From the NCBI RefSeq assembly GCF_900172345.1, contig NZ_FWFY01000006.1:62001-126000 (forward strand): a stretch of DNA of 64,000 nucleotides. Direction: 5' to 3'. A program made the translations under genes and the position numbers. This document shows, in pieces, positions 9,862 to 19,051 of this stretch; positions within the stretch are counted from its first letter, which is position 1; each line of letters begins with the position of its first letter. The stretch is from Limimaricola soesokkakensis (GTDB lineage Bacteria > Pseudomonadota > Alphaproteobacteria > Rhodobacterales > Rhodobacteraceae). The notes under the pieces were generated by a model that did not search any database, was not told the origin of the DNA, and worked only from the letters and a program-made list of their open reading frames with translations.

Positions 9862-10731
9862 ATGGCGAAGCTGACGTTTCTGGGACTGGGCGTGATGGGA
9901 TACCCCATGGCGGGACATCTGGCGAAGGCCGGGCACAAGGTGACGGTCTACAATCGGACTACCGCCAAGGCCGAGGCCTGGGCCCGCGAGCATGGCGGCC
10001 AGCACGCCGCGACACCGCGCGAGGCCGCCCAGGGCGCCGAGATCGTCTTTGCCTGCGTGGGCAATGACGACGATCTGCGGTCGGTCTGCGCGGGCGATGA
10101 CGGCGCCTTCGCGGGGATGGAGGCGGGCGCGCTCTTCGTCGATCACACCACGGTCAGCGCCGCCGTGACGCGCGAGTTGGCCGCCGCCGCCGATGCGAAG
10201 GGCGTCGGTTTCGTCGATGCGCCGGTTTCGGGCGGGCAGGCCGGGGCCGAGAATGGCCAGCTTTCGGTGATGTGCGGCGGCGCGCAGGATCATTTCGACC
10301 GGGCCGAACCGGTGATCGATGCCTATGCGAAGATCTGCCGCCGATTGGGCGAAAGCGGCGCCGGGCAGCTTGCCAAGATGGCCAACCAGATCGCCATCGC
10401 CGGGCTGGTACAGGGCCTGTCGGAATCGCTGGCCTTCGCCGAGAAGGCCGGGCTCGACGGTCGCGCGCTCGTGGAGGTGATCAGTCAGGGCGCCGCCGGA
10501 AGCTGGCAGATGGTCAATCGTCACTCCACCATGCTCGACGATCATTTCGAGCACGGCTTCGCGGTGGACTGGATGCGCAAGGATCTGGGCATCTGTCTCG
10601 ACGCGGCCGACGAGCTGTCGGTCAGCTTGCCGGTGACGGCGCTGGTCGACCAATTCTACAAGGAGGTGCAGCAGATGGGCGGCGGCCGCTGGGATACCTC
10701 CTCGCTGATCAAGCGGCTCCGAAAGCCGTGA
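9862..10731 (+). CDS. 3-hydroxyisobutyrate dehydrogenase family oxidoreductase
   Basis: This is a 289-residue NAD(P)-dependent beta-hydroxyacid dehydrogenase. The N-terminal Rossmann motif is FLGLGVMGYPMAGHLAKAGH, the substrate-binding motif is DAPVSGGQAGAENGQL (about 118-133), and the catalytic Lys lies in GQLAKMANQ (about 173). The all-helical C-terminal domain is complete (QMVNRHSTMLDDHF ... DLGICLDAA). Family members act on 3-hydroxyisobutyrate, tartronate semialdehyde or related acids, and no neighbouring pathway gene decides between them. The ATG follows a strong GGGAG site. Confidence 0.88.
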   Translation: MAKLTFLGLGVMGYPMAGHLAKAGHKVTVYNRTTAKAEAWAREHGGQHAATPREAAQGAEIVFACVGNDDDLRSVCAGDDGAFAGMEAGALFVDHTTVSAAVTRELAAAADAKGVGFVDAPVSGGQAGAENGQLSVMCGGAQDHFDRAEPVIDAYAKICRRLGESGAGQLAKMANQIAIAGLVQGLSESLAFAEKAGLDGRALVEVISQGAAGSWQMVNRHSTMLDDHFEHGFAVDWMRKDLGICLDAADELSVSLPVTALVDQFYKEVQQMGGGRWDTSSLIKRLRKP

Positions 10732-10893
10732 CCTGACCGGTCTTGCTTTTCCGGAGCGGTGGCGCTAAGGGCAGCGCACGATCAATCCCGCAGGCGGGGG
10801 CGGGCCTATCGGGGGGAGAAATCCCCCGAGGTCCACCGGTTGGGGCAGCCGCCCTGATCCCCCGTCGAGGCAAAACCGGAAAGGTATAGAGAC
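10732..10893 (+). promoter_or_regulatory. rpsB leader region with hairpin
   Basis: This 162-base leader precedes rpsB. It contains a stem-loop at 10809-10829 (TCGGGGG, 7-base loop, CCCCCGA). A weak promoter-like pair TTGCTT (10743) and GCTAAG (10764) sits upstream of it with a 15-base gap. In many bacteria the rpsB leader is the target of feedback by S2; whether this hairpin does that is inference. Confidence 0.4.
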
Positions 10894-11670
10894 ATGGCTC
10901 TTCCCGAGTTCTCCATGCGCCAGCTGCTCGAGGCCGGCGTCCACTTCGGCCACCAGACCGCCCGTTGGAACCCGCGGATGTCCGAGTACATCTACGGCGC
11001 CCGCAACGGCATCCACATCATGGACCTGACCCAGACCGTCCCGATGCTGGACAAGGCTCTGCAGGTCATCCGTGACACCGTCGCCAAGGGCGGCCGCGTG
11101 CTGTTCGTCGGCACCAAGCGCCAGGCTGCCCAGCCGATCGCCGACGCCGCCGAGAAGTCGGCCCAGTTCTACATGAACCACCGCTGGCTCGGTGGCACGC
11201 TGACCAACTGGCAGACCGTGTCGCAGTCGATCAACCGTCTGCGCGCCATCGACGAAGCCGCCGAGCAGGGCTTTGCCGGCCTGACCAAGAAAGAGCGTCT
11301 TGGTATGGAGCGCGAGCAGATCAAGCTGCAGGCCTCGCTCGGCGGTATCCGCGAGATGGGCGGCGTGCCTGACCTGCTGTTCGTGATCGACGTCAACAAG
11401 GAAGACCTGGCGATCCTCGAGGCCAAGAAGCTCGGCATCCCGGTCGTCGCCGTCGTCGACACCAACTGCTCGCCCGAGGGCGTGGACTACGTGATCCCGG
11501 GCAACGACGACGCCGCCCGCGCGATCGCGCTCTACTGTGACCTCGCCGCCCGCGCCGCGCTCGACGGCATGAGCGCGCAGCTCGGCGCCGCCGGCGTCGA
11601 CATGGGGGCGATGGAGCAGTTCACCGAAGAGCAGCTCGCCGCCGACGCCGAAGCCGCCACCGCCGAATAA
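10894..11670 (+). CDS. rpsB: 30S ribosomal protein S2
   Basis: This encodes small-subunit ribosomal protein S2 of 258 residues. The N-terminus [24 protein letters not shown] is the universal S2 signature; [12 protein letters not shown] and the second signature around [33 protein letters not shown] are intact. The acidic Ala/Glu-rich C-terminal tail is common in alphaproteobacteria. It is followed by tsf, the usual partner, 76 bases downstream. Confidence 0.98.
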   Translation: MALPEFSMRQLLEAGVHFGHQTARWNPRMSEYIYGARNGIHIMDLTQTVPMLDKALQVIRDTVAKGGRVLFVGTKRQAAQPIADAAEKSAQFYMNHRWLGGTLTNWQTVSQSINRLRAIDEAAEQGFAGLTKKERLGMEREQIKLQASLGGIREMGGVPDLLFVIDVNKEDLAILEAKKLGIPVVAVVDTNCSPEGVDYVIPGNDDAARAIALYCDLAARAALDGMSAQLGAAGVDMGAMEQFTEEQLAADAEAATAE

Positions 11671-11693
11671 GGCGCACCGTCACATCACGGTTG

Positions 11694-11718
11694 CCGGGCG
11701 CGGATATGCCGCGCCCGG
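11694..11718 (+). terminator. hairpin between rpsB and tsf
   Basis: A 10-bp GC-rich stem (CCGGGCGCGG, loop ATATG, CCGCGCCCGG) without a U tract lies between the two genes. It probably adjusts relative mRNA levels or stability rather than ending transcription fully. Confidence 0.45.
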
Positions 11719-11746
11719 AATCCATTCAAATTCTAGGAGAGACGCG

Positions 11747-12622
11747 ATGGCGATCACCGCGAGCATGGTCAAGGAACTGCGCGAGAGCACCGGCGCAGGC
11801 ATGATGGACGCCAAGAAGGCGCTGACCGAAACCGACGGCGACATGGAAGCCGCGGTCGACTGGCTGCGCACCAAGGGCCTGGCCAAGGCCGCCAAGAAAT
11901 CCGGCCGCACCGCCGCCGAGGGTCTCGTGGCCGTCGCCGTCGAGGGTGGCCGTGGCGTCGCGATCGAGCTGAACTCGGAAACCGACTTCGTCGCCAAGAA
12001 CGCCGACTTCCAGAACCTCGTCTCGAAGATCGCGCAGGCCGGCGTCAAGGCGTCGAGCCTCGAGGAGCTGAAGACCACCGAGGTCGACGGCAAGCCGGTC
12101 GACACGCTGATCACCGACGCGATCGCCAAGATCGGCGAGAACATGACCCTTCGCCGGATGGCCGCGATCGAGGGCGAGAAGGTCGTGACCTACGTCCACA
12201 ACGCCGCCGCTGCCGACATGGGCACCATCGGCGTGCTGGTTGCGCTTTCGGGTGGTGACGAGGCCTTCGGCCGTCAGGTCGCGATGCACATCGCCGCCGC
12301 CAACCCCGCCGCGCTCGGCGAGGCCGATCTCGACCCCGCGATCGTCGAGAAGGAAAAGCAGGTCCAGATGGACATCGCCCGCGAAAGCGGCAAGCCCGAG
12401 CAGGTCATCGAGAAGATGATCGAAGGCCGCATGAAGAAGTTCATGGCCGAGTCGACCCTGCTTGGTCAGGCGTTCGTCGTGAACCCCGACCTGACCGTCG
12501 AAGCCGCCGCGAAAGAGGCCGGCGCCACGATCACCGGTTTCGTGCGTCTCGCCGTGGGCGAAGGCATCGAGAAGGTGGAAGAGGATTTCGCCGCCGAAGT
12601 GGCCAAGGTCGCCAAGGGCTGA
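11747..12622 (+). CDS. tsf: translation elongation factor Ts
   Basis: EF-Ts, 291 residues, exchanges GDP for GTP on EF-Tu. The N-terminal UBA-like domain contains [34 protein letters not shown], and the core TDFVAKN motif (about 81-87) that contacts EF-Tu is intact, followed by the two dimerisation subdomains. AGGAGAGACG precedes the ATG. A hairpin with a short T-rich tail follows the stop. Confidence 0.98.
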   Translation: MAITASMVKELRESTGAGMMDAKKALTETDGDMEAAVDWLRTKGLAKAAKKSGRTAAEGLVAVAVEGGRGVAIELNSETDFVAKNADFQNLVSKIAQAGVKASSLEELKTTEVDGKPVDTLITDAIAKIGENMTLRRMAAIEGEKVVTYVHNAAAADMGTIGVLVALSGGDEAFGRQVAMHIAAANPAALGEADLDPAIVEKEKQVQMDIARESGKPEQVIEKMIEGRMKKFMAESTLLGQAFVVNPDLTVEAAAKEAGATITGFVRLAVGEGIEKVEEDFAAEVAKVAKG

Positions 12623-12646
12623 TCCGGCTCCACAATGTCGACAATG

Positions 12647-12680
12647 ACGCCGTCCGCAATTTGCGGGCGGCGTTCTTCGT
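12647..12680 (+). terminator. terminator of rpsB-tsf
   Basis: The stem ACGCCGTCCGCA pairs with TGCGGGCGGCGT (one G-U pair) around a 3-base loop and is followed by TCTTCGTTCTG. It starts 25 bases after the tsf stop. This is a good intrinsic terminator candidate. Confidence 0.75.
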
Positions 12681-12977
12681 TCTGCCGTCCAAGCCGTGCG
12701 ATTGTGAAAAGCCGTGCGATTCTGAAATCGACCGTGATCGCAAAGGGCAGGGGTCGCTACAAAAGAGTGCCGCGCCCGGCGGCGGTGACGGACGCGGCGA
12801 TCTCATACTGGATACCGACCTGCTGCTGTCGGTTTGATACATGCGCCAGATCAAACACTTCCCAGGGCTGCATCACTTGGCCAAACCGGCCTTCACTCGT
12901 CAACATAATGACCATCTCATGGCGCGGGCCGCGTTGGAAGTCTGGTATTCCTGACCCACACAAGTACGAAAACGAAC
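12681..12977. other. 297-base stretch without a supported gene
   Basis: This stretch lies between the tsf terminator and the end of the convergent LuxR-type gene. It is less GC-rich than its surroundings. Open frames exist on both strands (a 74-residue one at 12757-12981 minus, a 116-residue one at 12635-12985 plus), but neither shows a domain, a convincing ribosome site or the local codon bias. There is no sign of a luxI-type synthase. Confidence 0.5.
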
Positions 12978-13751
12978 TCAACTGAAAATCTGGTTAAAGA
13001 GTGACGCCTTCAACACAGCCTGCGCCGTCGTGGCAACTTCCAGGGTCTCGCGGGCCAGCTTGAGATGCTTGTCGATGGTGGCCGGTGTGAGATCCAGCTC
13101 TTCCGCCATGTGATGCGTGGTATGCCCGCAGGCCACGAGTTCGAGCACCTGTCTCTGACGAGCGGTCAGCTTGTAGGGCCCGAAGGGCAGCGACAGGAAG
13201 CGCAGGTGAAACACGTGGAGTTGCGCCTCGATCTCGGCGGCGCGCTCGTACCACATTCGGTCGATGCGCTGCTGGTCGAGGCTTGGCTTTGCTGTAAGCC
13301 AGAGCACGCCCTTGGTGCGTCGCGGCAGCGGCGGAAAACTTATGGTGACCCCGGAGCACACCCTATAGGCACGATCCAGTTCCCGCAGACGGAATTCGGC
13401 GGTCGGATCTCCAGACGGCAGTTCATCGGACCGGCTCCACGGAAGAGCGCCGCTTTCGGTGAAAGCCCAGTCGGCGATCCGCGTCCCGCGCAGCATGCCG
13501 CCGCCGCCGAAGAGGCGGCGCGCATAGCCTTCGTCATGTGTATGGAGAACGACCCAACTGGTAGGATCGGCGGGGCCGGAATCAAATAGGTGGGTGATCG
13601 CATAGGTGAGACGATCGAAGCCGTAATCCTTCATTCTTACGCAAAGCAGATGCCAAAGCTCTTCGCTTTCGCCGCATTGCGCGACGCGCGACACAAACCT
13701 CAAGGCAGGTTGCGGGATTTCCGACAGGTGGGACATGTCCAAACCTATCAT
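12978..13751 (-). CDS. LuxR-family regulator with autoinducer-binding-like domain
   Basis: This is a 257-residue transcription factor. Residues about 20-170 resemble the autoinducer-binding domain (YGFDRLTYAI, DPTSWVV, RIADWAF, a Trp/Asp pattern), and the C-terminus is a LuxR HTH (about 190-250: LTARQRQVLELVACGHTTHHMAEELDLTPATIDKHL). No luxI lies nearby, so it is a LuxR solo candidate; ligand binding is inferred only. The start could also be MSHLSEI five codons in. Codon use and base composition look less biased than in neighbours, hinting at a different history. Confidence 0.8.
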   Translation of the reverse strand: MIGLDMSHLSEIPQPALRFVSRVAQCGESEELWHLLCVRMKDYGFDRLTYAITHLFDSGPADPTSWVVLHTHDEGYARRLFGGGGMLRGTRIADWAFTESGALPWSRSDELPSGDPTAEFRLRELDRAYRVCSGVTISFPPLPRRTKGVLWLTAKPSLDQQRIDRMWYERAAEIEAQLHVFHLRFLSLPFGPYKLTARQRQVLELVACGHTTHHMAEELDLTPATIDKHLKLARETLEVATTAQAVLKASLFNQIFS

Positions 13752-13858
13752 TCGAAATCTCGAACCGGCAACGATCCAGTAAATTACATAATCTTCATTA
13801 TGAGTTAATCGTTATGGGACGTGGGAAGCCATGATATGCGGCTTCCCTTTCGATCCGA

Positions 13859-14548
13859 TCATCCCAGCGCGTAACCCGCGCCGCGCACCGTGCGCAGCGG
13901 GTCATCTCCGCCATGGGCGCAGAGCACCTTGCGCAGCCGGCCGATATGCACGTCGACAGTCCGGGTGTCGACATAGACGTCCCGGCCCCAGACCCGGTCC
14001 AGAAGCTGTTCGCGGCTCCAGACCCGCCCCGGCTTTTCCATGAAGGTCGCGAGCAGCCGGAACTCGGTCGGACCCAGCTTCAGGAGATGGCCGTCGCGAT
14101 GCACCCGGTGCGTTTCGGCGTCGAGCGTGATGTCCTCGTAGCTCAGCGTCTCGCCCACGCCCGCCGGTCGCGACCGGCGCAGCTGGCCCTTCACCCGCGC
14201 CATCAGCTCGGTCACCGAATACGGCTTCACGACATAATCATCGGCGCCTGTTTCGAGCCCGCGCACCCGGTCGACCTCCTCGGAGCGCGCCGAGAGCATG
14301 ATGATCGGCACGTCGCGGGTTTCGGGCCGCGACTTGATGCGCCGGCAAATCTCGATACCGGTGACGCCGGGCAGCATCCAATCGAGCACGATCAGGTCCG
14401 GAACCTCCTCGGACACCATCAAGAGCGCCGCATCGCCATCCTCGGCCTCGGAGATACGAAACCCTTCGGATTCAAGGTTGTAGCTCAGAACCGCGCGCTG
14501 CGACGGCTCGTCCTCGACGATCAGGACATGGGGCTGCACCTGGCGCAT
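13859..14548 (-). CDS. phoB: phosphate regulon response regulator PhoB
   Basis: This OmpR/PhoB-type response regulator has 229 residues. The receiver domain carries the acidic pair near VEDE (12-14), phosphoacceptor Asp56 (LIVLDWMLPG) and Lys in VVKPYS. The winged-helix DNA-binding domain ends with RTVDVHIGRLRKVL and TVRGAGYAL. When phosphorylated by PhoR it activates Pho-box promoters under phosphate limitation. It is the last gene of the pst-pho cluster and starts 4 bases after the phoU stop. Confidence 0.95.
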   Translation of the reverse strand: MRQVQPHVLIVEDEPSQRAVLSYNLESEGFRISEAEDGDAALLMVSEEVPDLIVLDWMLPGVTGIEICRRIKSRPETRDVPIIMLSARSEEVDRVRGLETGADDYVVKPYSVTELMARVKGQLRRSRPAGVGETLSYEDITLDAETHRVHRDGHLLKLGPTEFRLLATFMEKPGRVWSREQLLDRVWGRDVYVDTRTVDVHIGRLRKVLCAHGGDDPLRTVRGAGYALG

Positions 14549-14552
14549 TCTC

Positions 14553-15266
14553 TCACTCCGGGCTCGCCACGTAGGAGGTGTTGTCGCCCTTCGGACGATC
14601 CTCGTCGGGCATCTGACCGGTGATGAGATAGATCACCTGCTCGGCCATGTTGGTCACCAGGTCGCCCATCCGCTCGATGTTCTTTGCGATGAAATGCAGG
14701 TGCATGCAGGCGGTGATCGCGCGCGGGTCTTCCATCATGTGGGTCAGGAATTCGCGGAACAGCGCGTTGTACATCTGGTCCACGTCTTGGTCGCGCAGCA
14801 GCACCTCATGCGCCAGCGCCGCGTCGCGGTTGACGAAGGCGTCGAGCGTGTCCTTGAGCATGTTCTGCACTTCGCGGGCCATCCGCTTGAGCGCAGCGTC
14901 GGAGCCCTCGATCGGGCTCAGCTCGGCCAGCACGCTCGTGCGCTTGGCCATGTTCTTGGCATAGTCGCCGATCCGCTCGAGGCTGGCGGCAAGCCGCAGC
15001 ACCGAAAGGATCACCCGCAGATCGCGGCTAACCGGGGCACGGATCGCGATGACACGGGCGGCTTCCTCGTTGAGCTGCTCCTCGAGCGCGTCGATCGCCT
15101 TGTCGCCACGCCGGACCCGCTCGGCGTTCTCGATGTCGCGGTCGGCGAGACTCTGGGCGCCGTCGATGATCGCCGCCTCGACGAGGCCGCCCATCTTCAG
15201 GATCAGCGCCTGGATCGATTCGAGATCGCGGTCGAAGGCCGAGGCGATGTGCTGCTTTTCCTGCAT
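14553..15266 (-). CDS. phoU: phosphate transport system regulator PhoU
   Basis: PhoU, 237 residues, mediates signalling between the Pst transporter and PhoR and represses the regulon in high phosphate. It is built from two PhoU helical repeats; metal-binding type motifs are visible in each (ERIGDYAKNMAKR around residue 90 and ERMGDLVTNMAEQ around residue 195). The C-terminal tail after ITGQMP is longer than in E. coli. It starts 13 bases after pstB and lies directly before phoB. Confidence 0.95.
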   Translation of the reverse strand: MQEKQHIASAFDRDLESIQALILKMGGLVEAAIIDGAQSLADRDIENAERVRRGDKAIDALEEQLNEEAARVIAIRAPVSRDLRVILSVLRLAASLERIGDYAKNMAKRTSVLAELSPIEGSDAALKRMAREVQNMLKDTLDAFVNRDAALAHEVLLRDQDVDQMYNALFREFLTHMMEDPRAITACMHLHFIAKNIERMGDLVTNMAEQVIYLITGQMPDEDRPKGDNTSYVASPE

Positions 15267-15279
15267 GGTCCTAGCTCCC

Positions 15280-16074
15280 TTACCCGATCCGGCCCGAGAT
15301 GTAGCTCTCGGTGCGGCTGTCCTCGGGGTTGGTGAAAATCTTGCCGGTCTCGCCGTATTCGACGAGGTTGCCCAGATGGAAGAAGGCGGTGCGCTGGCTC
15401 ACCCGCGCGGCCTGCTGCATCGAGTGTGTGACGATCACCACCGAGAAGTTCTGGCGAAGCTCGTCAATCAGCTCCTCGACCTGCGCGGTGGCGATCGGGT
15501 CGAGGGCCGAGCACGGCTCGTCCATCAGCAGGATCTCGGGCTCGGTCGCCACGGCGCGGGCGATGCAGAGCCGCTGCTGCTGGCCGCCCGACAATCCAGT
15601 GCCGGGCGCGTGCAGCCGGTCCTTGACCTCGTCCCAGATCGCACCGCGGCGCAGCGCCTTCTCGACGATCTCGTCGAGCTCGGTCTTGTTCTTCGCGAGC
15701 CCGTGGATCTTGGGGCCGTAGGCTACGTTGTCGTAGATCGACTTGGGAAACGGGTTCGGCTTCTGGAACACCATGCCGACCTTGGCGCGCAGCTGCACCG
15801 GGTCGACGCGGCTGTCGTAGATGTCAGCCTCGTCGATCTTGATCTCGCCGGTCACCACGGCGCCGGGGATGGTGTCGTTCATCCGGTTCAGGCAGCGCAG
15901 AAAGGTCGACTTGCCGCAGCCCGACGGCCCGATGAAGGCAGTGACTGTGCGGTCGGCGATGTCCACGTCGACGCCCTTGATGGCGTGGGTGGTGCCGTAA
16001 TGCACGTTCACGTCGCGCGCGGTGATCTTGGTTTCGTTCAACACGGTGTTGTCCATGGTTCGCATGTCGTTCAT
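15280..16074 (-). CDS. pstB: phosphate ABC transporter ATP-binding protein PstB
   Basis: This is the ATPase of the high-affinity phosphate importer, 264 residues, cytoplasmic face. Walker [11 protein letters not shown]-loop, signature [14 protein letters not shown] and Walker [14 protein letters not shown] are all intact, with the PstB-specific Cys after DEP. Start MNDMRTMDN at 16074 was preferred because the longer open frame runs into pstA. It lies between pstA and phoU on the same strand. Confidence 0.96.
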   Translation of the reverse strand: MNDMRTMDNTVLNETKITARDVNVHYGTTHAIKGVDVDIADRTVTAFIGPSGCGKSTFLRCLNRMNDTIPGAVVTGEIKIDEADIYDSRVDPVQLRAKVGMVFQKPNPFPKSIYDNVAYGPKIHGLAKNKTELDEIVEKALRRGAIWDEVKDRLHAPGTGLSGGQQQRLCIARAVATEPEILLMDEPCSALDPIATAQVEELIDELRQNFSVVIVTHSMQQAARVSQRTAFFHLGNLVEYGETGKIFTNPEDSRTESYISGRIG

Positions 16075-16100
16075 GTCCGGGCCCCCTGCCCTTTGAGCGC

Positions 16101-17465
16101 TCACCAGCGCCGCTCGAAGCGGCGGCGCAGGAGCACCGCGATGAGATTCATGGCCAGCAGGAACACCAGCAGCACGATGATGCCGCCCCAGGCGCGCTCG
16201 TAGAAGGCCGGATCGGCCCGCTTGGCCCATTCGTAGATCTGCGCCGGCATCGCCGAGTTGGGCGCGAGAAAGCCCTCGGCCACGCCGTCGGGATAGTTGG
16301 TCGCGATGTAGCCCACCATGCCGATCAGCAAGAGCGGCGCGGTTTCGCCCAAGGCCTGCGCGAGGCCGAGGATGGTGCCGGTCAGGATGCCCGGCATCGC
16401 CAACGGCAGCACGTGATGCGTCACCGCCTGCATCTTCGACGCGCCAACGCCGAGAGCAGCGTTGCGGATCGACGGTGGCACGGATTTGAGCGAGGCGCGG
16501 GTCGAGATGATGATCGTGGGCAGCGTCATCAGCGTCAGCACCAGACCACCGACCAGCGGCGCCGATTGCGGCAGATGCATGAACTGGATGAAGACCGCGA
16601 GGCCGAGGATACCGAAGACGATCGACGGCACGGCGGCAAGGTTCGAGATGTTGACTTCGATGATGTCGGTGAGCCGGTTCTGCGGCGCGAATTCCTCGAG
16701 ATAGATCGAGGCCGCGACGCCAATCGGCAGCGACAGGATCAGCACCACCAGCATCATGAACAGCGAGCCCAGCATCGCGACGCCGATGCCCGCCTGCTCG
16801 GGGCGCGAGTCTGAGGCGTCGGCCCCGGTGATGAAATCCCAGTTGAAGCGCTTTTCGACCAGCCCCGCGTCGCGCCAGGCGTCGATCAGGTCGAGATGCT
16901 CGGCGTCGAGGTTCTTGTCCCGCGCGAGGCTGGCGCGGCTGACGCGACCCTTGAGATAGCCGTCGACGCGGCTCGAGGCGAGCAGTTCGACCGAGACGGT
17001 CTGGCCGATCAGTTCCGGGTTGGCGAGCACCCGGTCGCGCAGCTGCGCGGCCGCCGAGGAGGACAGGATCTTGGTCAGCGCCTTGGGTTCAAGCTCGGTC
17101 TCGACCCCGGTCTTCTCGACCAGATCCACCAGCCCCGCCTCGATCAGAGGCGCATAGCCGAAAGTCGAGACCTTGGCGATCTTGGCCGGGTCGCGGTCGC
17201 CGTCCTTGTCGAGCTTTTCCTCAAGCAACGGCACGTCGAGCTGCACGTAGCTCTGGGTGAAGGCGGTCAGCCCGTTCGACAGGATCGCCCAGAGAAGCGC
17301 CACGAGGAACGCCATGCCGACGCCGAGTGCTGCGATGCCGTAGGCCTTGAACCGGCGCTCGGCGCGGTTGCGGCGCTTGGTGCGCGCATCCGTGACGAGC
17401 AGCGAGTCGCCCTTGGGCGCGGGAGGTTCGACCGGGGTCGCGCCGGATTGCGGGATATCGGTCAT
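16101..17465 (-). CDS. pstA: phosphate ABC transporter permease PstA, long form
   Basis: This is an inner-membrane permease of 454 residues. After a cytoplasmic N-terminal stretch and first membrane helix (about 50-72) there is a soluble insertion of roughly 160 residues (about 75-235), absent from the short E. coli protein but usual in alphaproteobacterial PstA. The conserved binding-protein-dependent transport core follows, with the EAA-like loop ([24 protein letters not shown]). The start overlaps the pstC stop as ATGA, so translation is coupled. Confidence 0.94.
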   Translation of the reverse strand: MTDIPQSGATPVEPPAPKGDSLLVTDARTKRRNRAERRFKAYGIAALGVGMAFLVALLWAILSNGLTAFTQSYVQLDVPLLEEKLDKDGDRDPAKIAKVSTFGYAPLIEAGLVDLVEKTGVETELEPKALTKILSSSAAAQLRDRVLANPELIGQTVSVELLASSRVDGYLKGRVSRASLARDKNLDAEHLDLIDAWRDAGLVEKRFNWDFITGADASDSRPEQAGIGVAMLGSLFMMLVVLILSLPIGVAASIYLEEFAPQNRLTDIIEVNISNLAAVPSIVFGILGLAVFIQFMHLPQSAPLVGGLVLTLMTLPTIIISTRASLKSVPPSIRNAALGVGASKMQAVTHHVLPLAMPGILTGTILGLAQALGETAPLLLIGMVGYIATNYPDGVAEGFLAPNSAMPAQIYEWAKRADPAFYERAWGGIIVLLVFLLAMNLIAVLLRRRFERRW

Positions 17466-18925
17466 TCGTATTGCTCCCTGTAGCGGCGCACGATCCACAG
17501 CGCGACGACGTTCAGCGCCAGCGTGATCACGAAGAGGGTCATGCCGAGGGCGAAGGCGACCAGCGCCTCGGGCGAGGAGAAATCGGCGTCGCCGGTGAGC
17601 TGGCTCACGATCTTGGCGGTCACCGTGGTCATGGCGTCGAACGGGTTCATCGACAGCCGGGCCGCGGCCCCTGCCCCGAGCACGACGATCATCGTCTCGC
17701 CGATGGCGCGGGAGGCTGCCAGCAGCACCGCGCCGACGATGCCCGGCAGCGCCGCGGGCAGCACCACCTGGCGGATCGTCTCGGAGCGGGTCGCGCCGAG
17801 GCCGAGGCTGCCGTCACGCAGGCTCTGCGGCACGGCGTTGATGATGTCGTCCGAGAGCGAGGAGACGAAGGGAATGAGCATGATGCCCATCACCAGACCG
17901 GCGGTCATCACCGCAGTGCCGCCCTGCATCCAGCCCAGACCCAGATAACCGCCGCGCCCGAAGGCTTCGACCAGCAGCGGGCCGACGGTCAGCAAAGCGA
18001 ACAGGCCGTAGACGATGGTCGGGATGCCGGCCAGCATCTCCAGCATCGGCTTGGCCCAGGACCGCACGTTGCGATGCGCGTATTCGGCGAGGTAGATGGC
18101 CGCGAAGAGGCCGATCGGCACCGCGACCAGCAACGCGATGATCGAGATGTAGAGCGTGCCCCACAGCAGCGGCAGGATGCCCAGCTCGGAGCCGCCGCCG
18201 AAGCTCGGACTCCAGGTCGTGCCGAAGAAGAACTCGGCCGCCGGGTAGAGGCGGAAGAACTCGATCGTGTTGAAGATCAGCGCCAGCACGATGCCGACCG
18301 TGGTCAGGATCGCGAGCAGCGCGGCCGAGACCAGCACGCCGCGCATCGCCTGTTCGACCGCGTTGCGGGCACGGAAATCGGGCTTGGCCCGGGACACGCC
18401 CCAGGCCGCCCCCGCCAAGGCGAGGCCGATCACGACGATGCCGCGCAGCAGGTCGCCGGTGCCCGACAGGCGGCGCCAGCGCAGCGCCGCGTCGCGGGTG
18501 GCCGGCGTCACCTCGGAGCCGAGCGCCACACCTTGGGCGGCCATGGCGGCGCGCAGTTCCTCGGGCGGCAGGGCGCGCGCCTCTTCGGCGGTCAGGCGCC
18601 CGGTCGCGACCGCCGCGTCGAGCCCGGAGGCGAGACGCTGCACATCGGCCATCATCAGCGAGGGCACGGCGTTCTCGCCCGCCTCGGCGGCGAGCACCGG
18701 CCAAGTCAGGCTGCGGGTGGCGATGGGTTGGGCCACGAGCCAGATGGCAAGCAGCAGCAGCGCGGGACCGGCGGCATAGATCGCCGCGGTCCAGCCATAG
18801 TAATTCGGAAGGGAGTGGAGCCTGCGCGCCTCGCGGCGTGCCGCCGCCTGCGCCCTTGCGCGGGCCAGCACGAAGCCGGCGGCAGCGATGGCCAGGACGA
18901 TCAGGGCGATCCAGGACGGGGTCAT
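17462..18925 (-). CDS. pstC: phosphate ABC transporter permease PstC, long form
   Basis: This is the second permease of the Pst importer, 487 residues. The N-terminal third has membrane helices at about 4-22 and 44-65 and a soluble region (about 75-155) not present in short PstC proteins. The C-terminal half holds the conserved permease core with GIPTIVYGLFALL and the EAA-type loop SLGLGATRSETIRQVVLPAALPGI. It overlaps pstA by 4 bases. Between it and pstS lies a hairpin that probably sets the lower expression of the permease part. Confidence 0.94.
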   Translation of the reverse strand: MTPSWIALIVLAIAAAGFVLARARAQAAARREARRLHSLPNYYGWTAAIYAAGPALLLLAIWLVAQPIATRSLTWPVLAAEAGENAVPSLMMADVQRLASGLDAAVATGRLTAEEARALPPEELRAAMAAQGVALGSEVTPATRDAALRWRRLSGTGDLLRGIVVIGLALAGAAWGVSRAKPDFRARNAVEQAMRGVLVSAALLAILTTVGIVLALIFNTIEFFRLYPAAEFFFGTTWSPSFGGGSELGILPLLWGTLYISIIALLVAVPIGLFAAIYLAEYAHRNVRSWAKPMLEMLAGIPTIVYGLFALLTVGPLLVEAFGRGGYLGLGWMQGGTAVMTAGLVMGIMLIPFVSSLSDDIINAVPQSLRDGSLGLGATRSETIRQVVLPAALPGIVGAVLLAASRAIGETMIVVLGAGAAARLSMNPFDAMTTVTAKIVSQLTGDADFSSPEALVAFALGMTLFVITLALNVVALWIVRRYREQYE

Positions 18926-19011
18926 GGCAGGGCCTTCAATTGTCGAGGCCCGAGGCGGGGTCGCGTCGGGCCGGGCGGTGTCTGTCTGTCTTGCACCCGG
19001 AGGCGCCGGTG

Positions 19012-19033
19012 GGGGCGGCGCTGGCGCCGCCCC
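19012..19033 (-). terminator. hairpin between pstS and pstC
   Basis: A 10-bp stem (GGGGCGGCGC / GCGCCGCCCC) with a 2-base spacer sits just after the pstS stop. No U tract follows on the minus strand. Such elements commonly protect the binding-protein mRNA and reduce read-through into the permease genes. Confidence 0.5.
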
Positions 19034-19051
19034 TTTCCGATAACGGCTGGG

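Noticed and set aside
12757-12981. 74-residue minus-strand frame next to the LuxR-type gene, considered as a luxI remnant
   Set aside because: It has none of the conserved residues of acyl-homoserine lactone synthases and lacks codon bias.
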